Source: Plenodomus lindquistii
Lineage: Eukaryota > Ascomycota > Dothideomycetes > Pleosporales > Leptosphaeriaceae
Reading direction: 5' to 3'
Assembly (NCBI GenBank): GCA_025504975.1
Contig: JANUWI010000002.1
Coordinates: 3,534,001-3,598,000, forward strand
Length of the DNA: 64,000 nucleotides
A program made the position numbers and the translations under genes. The notes under the pieces were generated by a model. The model had not been told where the DNA came from and did not search any database. It saw only the letters and a program-made list of their open reading frames with translations. Below are positions 55,137 through 64,000 of the stretch, piece by piece; within the stretch, counting starts at the first letter, position 1; each line of letters starts with the position of its first letter.

Positions 55137-58007
55137 ATGATGAGTGCCACTACAGAACAACCGGCCGGAGTACCTCTCCCTCTGTCCTCAGAACGGCAGC
55201 CACAAGCACAAGCTGCTTCCAAAAGCATACAGTTACCGCCATCTCCACCGGAGACCGTTGTCGGTGATGACACAAAGTCTACTGCATCGACGCCGCCAGA
55301 GCCAGAGTACCCCCTACCACCACCAGCAAATCCCACTCCGAAAGTCCTGGACATAGACAAAGCGACACCAGATGCACATGTACCAAGAGATCCGAGACTC
55401 ATTAGATTGACTGGTGTCCACCCATTTAATACCGAAGCACCCCTGAGCGATCTCTACAATGAAGGCTTCCTAACAAGCCCGGAACTCTTTTACGTAAGGA
55501 ATCATGGCGCTGTACCTGAGGTGCAAGATGAGGAGTGCTTGGACTGGGAATTCTCGGTCGAAGGGTAGGCGACTCGTTCAAAGGTGCCGTCAGTAGCTAA
55601 TGCGCCGCCAGAATGGTCGCGAATCCACTTAAGATTACCTTGCGACAATTGCTAGAGGAGTACGAGAACGTCACGTATCCCATCACCCTTGTCTGTGCCG
55701 GTAATAGGCGGAAAGAGCAGAATGTGGTGCGCAAGAGCAAGGGTTTCTCATGGGGTCCGGCTGGAGTTTCAACAGCGCTTTTCACAGGTGTCGTGATGAA
55801 GGACATCATCGAGCGCGCGAAGCCACTACGCAAAGCAAAATATGTATGCATGGAGGGTGCTGATAAGCTGGTAAGTGTTTCCAATTTGGGCTGCAATGCA
55901 TGACTGACGGCCACAGCCCAACGGGTACTATGGCACATCTGTCAAGCTGAACTGGGTAATGGACCCAAATCGTGGCATCATGCTTGCACACAAGATGAAT
56001 GGCGACATGTTGAGCCCAGATCACGGAAAACCACTAAGGGCTGTGATTCCTGGACAGATTGGTGGACGCAGTGTCAAATGGTTGAAGAAGCTAATCGTGA
56101 CCGCTGAGCCAAGTGACAACTGGTATCATATCTACGACAACCGAGTATTGCCGTAAGTATTTCCACTAAGTGGCGGTATCCCATACTAACACTCTATAGC
56201 ACAATGGTCGACCCAGATGAGGCGGCGAAGAATCCGAAATGGTGGATGGATGACCGTTATGCAATCTACGACCTAAGCCCCAATTCTGCCATTGCATTCC
56301 CCGCGCATGACGAGAAGGTCGCGTTGGTATCCGCGGAAAAATCGTATAATGTCCGTGGATACGCTTATAGTGGTGGAGGCCGGCGGATCACACGATGCGA
56401 CATATCACTAGACAAAGGCAAGACATGGCGATTAGCCAACATCGACTACGCAGAAGACAGGTATCGAGCAGTCGAGGACCAGCAGCTATTCGGCGCACGG
56501 CTGGACATGGATTGGCGTGAGACTAGCTTCTGCTGGTGTTTCTGGAATCTCGATATTGCGTTATCTGAACTACAGGACGCCAGTGACATTATTGTACGAT
56601 CCATGGACGAGGCCATGTGCATACAGCCACGCGACATGTACTGGAGCGTGCTTGGTATGATGAACAACCCATGGTTTCGGATAGCAATCCACAAAGAAAA
56701 TGACTCTTTGCGCTTCGAGCATCCGACACAACCAGCGCTGATGCCTGGTGGCTGGATGGAGCGCGTAAAGAAAGCTGGCGGAAACTTGACCAACGGACAA
56801 TGGGGCGAGAAGATTGAGGGGCAAGAGGCGGAGCATGCTGCGATAGAAGAAGTCAAGGAGATCAAGATGACGAAAGATGGCGTGGACAAAACCATTGAGC
56901 TCGATGAGCTGAAACAACACGAAAGCGCCGACAACCCATGGTTCGTTGTGAACGGCGAAGTTTACGACGGCACTTCGTTCCTTGAGGGACACCCAGGAGG
57001 TGCGCAAAGTATCATCAGTGCCGCTGCTCTCGACGCTACAGATGAGTTCATGGCTATCCGTAAGCTGATCGTACTCGAGCACCCAGACTTTCACTAACCC
57101 CGCTCCAGACAGCGAAACAGCAAAAGCAATGATGCCAACATACCACATCGGCACTCTGTCCCCCGCCGCCGCAAAATCCCTCTCCTCGGACGAACCCACT
57201 ACGGCGCAAGAATCCTCTACCCCACGCCCAACCTTCCTCAGCCCGCGCTCCTGGACCAAAGCCCTGCTCTCCTCCAAAACCAAAGTCTCATGGGACACAC
57301 GAGTCTTTCGCTTCAAACTGGAGCACGAAAGCCAAACCCTTGGTCTTCCAACAGGCCAACATCTCATGATCCGCCTCCGCGACCCCGTAACCCGCGAAGC
57401 CATCATCCGGTCTTATACGCCCATCTCGCAAACAAGCGAGCGAGGTTTCTGCGACGTACTGATAAAAGTTTACGCCGACACTCCTGAGCAGGAAGGCGGT
57501 AAGATGACCAAAGCACTCGATGCCATTCCGTGCGGTCATTGGGTCGATATGAAAGGCCCAATTGGAAAATTTGAGTATTTGGGTCGCGGCGTATGTTCTG
57601 TCAACAGCAAGGAGAAGAAAGTGAAGAGCATGAAGATGATCTGTGGAGGTAGTGGAATCACGCCGATTTACCAGGTACTGAGGGCTGTAATGCAGGACAA
57701 GGAGGACACGACGCACTGCACAGTACTCAATGGTAATCGGTTGGAAGAGGACATCTTATGCAAAGAGGATCTGGACAGATTCGCTGCGGAGAACGAGGAG
57801 AGGTGTACACTGGTCAACACGCTGACGAAGGCGTCGGACGCATGGACGGGGCGCAGGGGAAGAATCGGACAAGAGTTGCTGCAGGAGCTCTGTGGAATGG
57901 AAGAGGGCAGTGTGGTACTGGTTTGTGGGCCTGAGGCGCTGGAGAAGAATGTCCAGGTACTGCTTGCGGCAATGGGGTGGAGAGATGAAGATGTGATATT
58001 CTTCTAG
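55137..58007 (+). CDS. Assimilatory nitrate reductase
   Basis: Five exons, 55137-55564, 55612-55870, 55917-56152, 56200-57059 and 57109-58007, give 893 residues. It reduces nitrate to nitrite with NAD(P)H in the cytosol. After a Pro-rich N-terminus the molybdenum-cofactor domain shows ELFYVRNHGAVPEV and VCAGNRRKEQN, with the cofactor-binding Cys171. The cytochrome b5 domain has haem ligands His572 (EGHPGGAQ) and His595 (MAIHSET, created by splicing exon 4 to 5). The flavin domain has RSYTP at about 695. The nucleotide-binding part shows CGGSGITPIYQVL near 774 and VLVCGPEALE, ending DVIFF. Introns are 46-49 nt; the first uses a GTAGGC donor. Double ATG at the start (MMSATTEQ). Confidence 0.97.
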
Positions 58008-59063
58008 GCTGTGGGACTTTGTATTGGAAGCATACACACATGGCGTTCTTTTCTACCCTCTTCAATTTGGCGTCGAGATCAGAAGCGTTGTAGCAGTGGC
58101 AATGACTCTACCTACGGCCTTTCTTCCATCTGCTACACGACCAGGACAACACCACTGCACGTTCTCGTCGTCAATGCTATCGCCACATCCAGTCTGATTG
58201 TTTACAAGCATTTGGAGGCTGACCAATTTGGCTCACGTGACAATTTTTTTTGCCAGCCTCGGACTTCCAAGGTTCGACCAGAGACCTCCTCAAGCAGATG
58301 CCCGGAGAACGGGCGAAGCTCAACATCTCCGTCAGTGCACAGACCACCCGATAAGACATGCCCGGTTTACGCCAAGCCGCCGCGGTTTGCGACTGCGATA
58401 AGCAATCTCCCAACACCCTCTCCACCCATCGCAACTTTCTCCGTGGAGAACAAGTCGACGCGCGCTGACGTCCTCACCCTGCCGTGGGTAAAAGCAATCA
58501 ACGGATGGCTCTGGATCATCTGAGCGATGATTGGCTCTGGCCCAAGTCGCGGCAACTAACGCCTTGAATGGACCCTTCCAGGGCTTGTTGGCACGCGTAC
58601 GATGCATTTCCGCAAGCACCGCGGGGCATCTAGTACACCAACGAGGGACACTATCTCGCCATGCCAGTGGCGTGCGGGACATGTGTTGTGGCATGTTGGA
58701 CCAATGCTAGTCTCGGGGAAGCTGTGCGGGACAAGTCGTGCCACGGAGTTGTCTGGTTTGGAGCGTGTTTAGATTCGTGGGTGGGCCTATCAGGTAGTAT
58801 GTTGATGCGATTATGGTAATGGTATTGCTATCTCGTGTCGACATGATCGACATGCACCTGGGTTGCTTTGTCTTCCATCTTTACCTCTCTCGTGCTTCTC
58901 ACATACCCACCTGTTCCTCTTCTGAACCATCGCAAAGCCTACGCGAGTGGTCCGTACCAACCATCCAATTCATGTCTTCTTGAACACCGAACTGGCCTAG
59001 ACACCATCGCAACTGGATCACAACTCACCACACTGCTCCTCGCGAGCAACTCACACCTCAAAC
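58008..59063. promoter_or_regulatory. Intergenic region and nitrite reductase promoter with NirA and GATA sites
   Basis: A perfect NirA-type site, CTCCGTGG, lies at 58,439-58,446. HGATAR motifs lie at 58,349-58,354 and 58,396-58,401 (CGATAA) and on the minus strand at 58,177-58,182, 58,651-58,656, 58,787-58,792 and 58,828-58,833. The NirA site lies 38 bp after the second plus-strand GATA motif, a close pairing as in known nitrate-controlled fungal promoters. No gene is seen in this 1,056-bp gap. Confidence 0.6.
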
Positions 59064-62000
59064 ATGACAGACACGCTACCAGTCCTGACACAAGGCATCG
59101 AGCCGTCCTCGGGCGAATCACATTCACCCCCCGGCGAACGCCATGTCCAAGCGACATGGGGGTCGAAGGACGGCAACATGTCGAACGCGGAGTGGAACGA
59201 CCCCGAGGCAAATAAGCTGCCCGAGAAGGTCGCGGATCTTGAGAACAAGGGCGAGATCAATCATAAGCCACACCCGAGGAAACGTGTCGTGGTTGTTGGA
59301 TTGGGCATGGTTGGAATTGCATTTATGTAAGTTTGGCAAACTGTGGGCCAATCAATGGTATTGGTAGACTTTGGGAACTTGAGCTGACAAAGAGTCAGCG
59401 AGAAACTTATGAAGTACGATGTCAAGCGGAGAGAATACGACGTCATTGTCATCGGCGAGGAACCCCATCTTGCATACAACCGCGTTGGATTGACGAGTTT
59501 TTTCCAACATCGGGAGGTCGAAAACCTGTACCTCAATCCTAAGGAATGGGTGAGTACATCGCTTTTGATACAGGAAAAGAGCGAATGCTGACTGTTCAAA
59601 GTATTCGTCCATGCCAGAAGGCTCACTCAACTACCACCTCAACACACTAGTTATAGAAATTGACTCGGATAATAAGAACGTAAAGACTTCTTCTGGCGAT
59701 ACCGTACCATACGATATCCTCGTATTAGCGACAGGATCCGACGCTGTCCTCCCACGACACACGCCTGGCCACGATGCAAAGGGCGTCTTCGTCTACCGTA
59801 CAATCGACGATCTCCAGAAGCTCATTGAATTCTCGGCGACACGTAAAGGCACAACCGGCACCGTTGTCGGAGGTGGACTCCTGGGGCTGGAAGCTGCGCA
59901 TGCGATGATGGATCTCCAGGATTTTGGCCAGGTCAAGCTCATCGAGCGAAATCGGTGGGTTTTGTCGCGGCAGCTTGATGGCGATGCTGGAGGTATGGTC
60001 GTTGAGCAAGTCCGCGCATTGGGGCTGGACGTCATGCTCAGCAAGCGAGTTGGGAAGATCCTGACGGATGAGGAAAATACCGTCAAGGGTGTGGTATTTG
60101 AAGATGGTGAGGAAATGGAGTGCTCGTGTATCTGCTTCGCTGTAAGAATTGGACGAATCGGCTCTCAAGACTCTCAACTGACCATGACAGATCGGTATCA
60201 AAGCACGGGACGAACTCGCGCGGAAAGCAGGTCTCAAATGCGCCGACCGAGGAGGCGGCATCATCGTGGCTGACGATCTCCTAACATCAATACCAGACAT
60301 ATACGCCATCGGTGAATGCGCAAGCTGGGAGAACCAGACTTTCGGTCTCATCGCGCCTGGTGTCGAAATGGCCGATGTCCTAGCCTTCAATCTCACACAA
60401 GCGAAAGCGCATGCGCCACGAAAATTCAAGAGCCCGGATTTGAGCACGAAGCTCAAGCTACTAGGTGTTGAGGTGGCCAGCTTTGGCGATTTCTTTGCTG
60501 ATCGTGATGGCCCAAAGAGCATGCCTGGACGGCCACGCGCGGATAGAAAGGACGCGAACGGTACAACGAGAGACAAGGTCAAGACTCTAACAGATGGACC
60601 CGCGCCACCGCCCGTGAAGGCACTTACTTACAAGGACCCCTTTCAGCAAGTCTACAAGAAGTATCTCTTCACAGTGGACGGAAAGTACCTACTAGGTGGC
60701 ATGATGATTGGCGACACGAAAGACTACATCAAGCTCGTACCAATGGTCAAGAATCAGAAACCACTCGAAGTCCCGCCAAGCGAGCTCATCGTGGGTGCAC
60801 AAAAGGGCGAAGACGACGGATCCGATCTCACAGACGACACGCAAATCTGCTCATGTCACAACGTAACCAAGGGTGACGTAGTCAACGCCGTCAAGGACGG
60901 AACATGCAAGAGCATCGGCGACGTCAAATCTTGCACAAAGGCTGGAACAGGATGCGGTGGTTGCATGCCCCTCGTACAGACGATCTTCAACAAGACAATG
61001 ACCTCCATGGGCAACGAGGTCAAAAACAACCTTTGCCCACATTTCGACTACTCGCGCGCAGATCTATTTAACATCATATATGTAAAGGGTCTGAAGGATT
61101 TTGCGTCGGTGATGAAGGAGGCTGGCAAAGAGCCAAACTCACTGGGCTGCGAAGCCTGCAAACCGACTATCGGAAACATCATCTCCTCATTGTTTAACAA
61201 GCATCTCCTAGACCTAGACAAGCGAGGTCTCCAGGAAACTAACGACAGATTCTTAGCCAACATCCAGCGCAACGGTACATTCTCAGTTGTGCCACGTGTA
61301 TCTGGCGGCGAGATCACCCCAGAAAAGCTCATTATTATCGGTATGGTTGCCAAGAAGTATAACCTATACACCAAAATCACGGGAGGGCAGCGTATTGATA
61401 TGTTCGGTGCGCGGAAGCAAGACCTGCCAGATATCTGGCAAGAGCTGATTGATGGCGGGATGGAGTCTGGTCATGCATACGCGAAGTCGCTGAGAACGGT
61501 CAAGTCATGTGTGGGAACTACGTGGTGTCGATTTGGTATTGGCGACAGCGTGGGCATGGCTGTCCGCCTGGAAGAGCGGTACAAGTCTATCCGTGGTCCT
61601 CACAAGATCAAGGGTGGTGTATCGGGATGCGTACGAGAGTGCGCTGAAGCCCAAAATAAGGATTTCGGCCTCATTGCGACAGAAAAAGGCTTCAACATCT
61701 TTGTTGGTGGTAACGGTGGCGCGAAGCCACGGCACTCCGAACTCCTCGCGAAGGACGTACCACCAGATGATGTCGTTCCGATCCTCGACCGTTACCTCTC
61801 TTTCTACATCCGCACAGCCGACAAACTCCAACGGACAGCCCGGTGGATGGAGAATCTACCTGGAGGAATCAAATACCTCCAGGAAGTTATTCTCGAGGAC
61901 AAACTCGGCATCTGCGCGGACCTAGAGAAGCAGATGGAAGACCTCGTCGGCACATTCTTCTGTGAGTGGACAGAAGTCCTGAAAGACCCCAAGAAACGCG

Positions 62001-62710
62001 CGTGGTTCAACCAGTTCGCAAACACCTCCGACAACATCAACGACACCATCGAGCCCACCAAAGAACGCGGTCAAGAGCGCCCCTCCTACTGGCCCAAAGA
62101 TTCCATCACCGAAGACTTCCGCGGCACAAAATGGACAGAGCTATCATGGCAACCGCTCGTGAAAGCCGAAGAGTTCAAAGACACCGATACAGGCGACAGC
62201 AAAGCCATTAAGCGCGGCGACACCCAACTCGCCGTCTTCAAGGTCCGCGGGAAATACTATTGCACGCAGCAAATGTGCCCTCACAAGCGCGCGTTCGTCC
62301 TCTCAGACGGTCTCATTGGTGACGACCTCGCGAACAACAAACTATGGGTCTCGTGTCCATATCACAAGCGCAATTACGAGCTCAGCGGAGATAACGCGGG
62401 TAAATGTGCAAACGACGAGTCTGTCAATATTGCTGTGTTCCCTATCGAGGAGCGTGGAGACGGTTGGCTGTACGTCAAGCTTCCTAGCGTCGAGGAACTG
62501 GACAGCGTGCTCGGCACGAGTAAATTTGTGATTAAGAAGGCGGAAACCGAAGATCCCTTTGTCAAGTTAGATAAAAAGCTGGCGAGGATGCAGTTGAAAG
62601 GTAGAAAGGGACAGCAGGTCTCGCACTTGGAGAATGGGTTAGGAGAGAAGGGAAAGGCGGCTATGATACTTGCTGGTGGGGAGCGAGGGGCTGGTGGTCT
62701 GGAATGGTAG
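59064..62710 (+). CDS. Assimilatory nitrite reductase (sirohaem)
   Basis: Exons 59064-59326, 59399-59549, 59602-60141 and 60191-62710 give 1,157 residues. It reduces nitrite to ammonium by six electrons from NAD(P)H. Order: FAD-binding VVVVGLGMVGIAF (joined across intron 1), LVLATGS, the second nucleotide site VVGGGLLGLEAAH, YAIGECASW, a BFD-like [2Fe-2S] site at Cys538, 540, 573 and 576, then the sirohaem/[4Fe-4S] half with Cys758, 764, 798 and 802 (SCVGTTWCRFG and GCVRECAEAQ). The C-terminal Rieske domain has Cys1014/His1016 (CPHKRAF) and Cys1040/His1043 (CPYHKRNY). It lies directly downstream of nitrate reductase on the same strand with its own promoter. Confidence 0.97.
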
Positions 62711-63338
62711 CCGATTGGCATGATCTGTGGCGTTCGGGCGCGCGGTAACCCTGGGTGTGATTGTATACATAAGGCCACGAGATTCCCATGACAAGAAACG
62801 TGTTTTACGAAAGTTTTCTCATGATCTCCCCCGGCCTGTTCGTTATCAAAGTCGATCACGGATCGAAGTCGTCGTTATTATTGGACCTACGTGCAATCTT
62901 GATACGTACACTGGCAAAGTACTACAGCCATCTTACCCAGTCCTTGTTAACGTATTTATCCTCGCCGGCTTCGGGAACCCCATTGAAGATGCTGCAATGC
63001 GTGGGCTAGCAATATGGGCGACGCGAACGAAGTCCCGGGCTTCCTTCGCGGTCATCACGAACTGTGAGTTTTACTCAGTCCACCCCAAGAGGGTCCCTGA
63101 CCGTGATCGATAACCCACAGCAGTTGTAGCGAGGGATCTCAGACTCAAACTCGATCATTGCAGAGGAGCAAAGGCAGAGGAAAAGTGAATGAAGCACTGA
63201 GATTTGTAACCCCAAACCCCTGTCGCTTAAAGGCTCAGACCATTTTAAGACACTGGGCTGGCGTGGTTGTAGAGATGATTATGACATCGCATGATCTTGG
63301 GATTTTCGTTGTTTATTAGATAGTAGATCAAGGCTTCC
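62711..63338. other. Convergent intergenic spacer
   Basis: 628 bp between the nitrite reductase stop and the end of the DUF1593-type gene. I see no gene or repeat. Confidence 0.5.
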
Positions 63339-64000
63339 TTATGACTCGTTCTGATCGCTTTCTGATGTGCGAAATTCACGCACATCCCCTTGATCCCTCA
63401 AGTGTTCCACTTTCATGATGACAATCCTTCGATACGTTGTCAGCGCCGGCGCCCCGTCGTCTGTGACTTCCAAAATAAGATGCAGCGGTGATCCCCGCTC
63501 CGACAATTGAGCCGATTTCGACCGTACGATTGCGCATGATTTCTTCGCCGGTGGTATCGCGACCCCTACTGTTCCCCCATCTTTCGAAGGCTTGAGACCC
63601 AAATCGGCAACTTCCCACGTATGATACGTCTGAACAGCGCTTGGCTCTCGATACTGCCACCAGTTGAATATCAAATCACCACCGTCTGGGTCGTAGCTTT
63701 TGCTTGCGTCAAAGATGACCGTTCCACCCGCATTGATATCCACGTGAATTGGCGCCAAGCCCTTATCGCCATTCATCTCAAAGACAGGATGGTGATTGAC
63801 TTGAGTGAGATCTGGAGTCAGCGTCCACTGCATCCTCGCCTGCAAGTCCCTCTGAAACGCATTTCCCCACCTCCAAATCATCGCACAATTCGATCGGTGC
63901 ATCTGCCCATCTAACGGTCTCACCTCGTCTTCACAGGCCGCAAAATGGCCCCTCTTGGCCACTCCTTTAGCACCAACATTGAAACTCAGGTACTGTCCAC
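63339..64000 (-). CDS. DUF1593-family (Sde182-like) protein, C-terminal part
   Basis: The frame is open from the right window edge down to a stop at 63,339, so the N-terminal part lies outside. Visible features are QYLSFNVGAKG at the edge, RWGNAFQRDLQARMQWTLTP, NHHPVFEMNG, then a PKD-like beta domain DASKSYDPDGGDLIFNWWQY, REPSAVQTYHTWEVADL and LHLILEVTDDGAPALTTYRR. This order matches bacterial and fungal DUF1593 proteins, which pair a nucleoside-hydrolase-like domain with a C-terminal beta domain and have been linked to cellulose or other polysaccharide binding. Those proteins are usually secreted; the signal peptide cannot be seen here. An intron near 63,880-63,960 cannot be excluded, because CEDEVRPLDGQMHR fits the family less well. 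Confidence 0.75.
   Translation of the reverse strand, partial: GQYLSFNVGAKGVAKRGHFAACEDEVRPLDGQMHRSNCAMIWRWGNAFQRDLQARMQWTLTPDLTQVNHHPVFEMNGDKGLAPIHVDINAGGTVIFDASKSYDPDGGDLIFNWWQYREPSAVQTYHTWEVADLGLKPSKDGGTVGVAIPPAKKSCAIVRSKSAQLSERGSPLHLILEVTDDGAPALTTYRRIVIMKVEHLRDQGDVREFRTSESDQNES

Overview
This window looks like nuclear DNA of a filamentous ascomycete (Pezizomycotina). The genes have short GT-AG introns of about 46-158 nt, usually near 50, with CTGAC/CTAAC-type branch points. The protein set is typical fungal. The first ~15.6 kb is an AT-rich block mutated by RIP (repeat-induced point mutation), lying next to GC-balanced, gene-dense DNA. AT-isochores plus same-direction nitrate and nitrite reductase genes fit Pleosporales, for example a Leptosphaeria-like genome. 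That placement is inference; no species marker is present.

Layout. (1) 1-15,560: an AT block with almost no CpA or TpG dinucleotides, holding only transposon remains. A Ty3/Gypsy chromovirus with two 201-bp LTRs spans 1,767-9,591. A complete pogo/Fot1-type DNA transposon with 54-bp inverted repeats and a TA target duplication spans 13,575-15,415. A small family of ~100-bp dispersed repeats lies between them. (2) 15,695-17,230: an O-methyltransferase gene at the isochore edge, with an in-frame stop. (3) 17.7-36 kb: housekeeping genes, namely an O-GlcNAc-transferase-type TPR glycosyltransferase, SEC62, a coiled-coil hypothetical, a PH-domain protein and a MutY adenine glycosylase. (4) 36.2-45.6 kb: a Mep/Amt ammonium transporter, the SNARE BOS1 whose start codon sits alone in its own exon, a hypothetical, a secreted M28 peptidase, an F-box-like protein and a small secreted protein. 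(5) 46.2-49.3 kb: a tandem pair of paralogues of an unrecognised family, one decayed and one intact. (6) 49.5-54.4 kb: an Rrn5/SANT-like protein that also carries a Zn2Cys6 motif, divergently paired over 108 bp with an Irc3-like helicase gene, then a possible small gene. (7) 55.1-62.7 kb: nitrate reductase and nitrite reductase, head to tail, with GATA and NirA-type motifs upstream. (8) The right edge: the C-terminal part of a DUF1593-family protein.

The clearest functional unit is nitrogen assimilation. Nitrate reductase makes nitrite, nitrite reductase makes ammonium, and the ammonium transporter ~19 kb upstream imports ammonium directly. No nitrate transporter gene is seen in the window. 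Exon boundaries were placed by hand from splice signals, reading-frame continuity and family motifs. Identities rest on recognised motifs, not on database searches.
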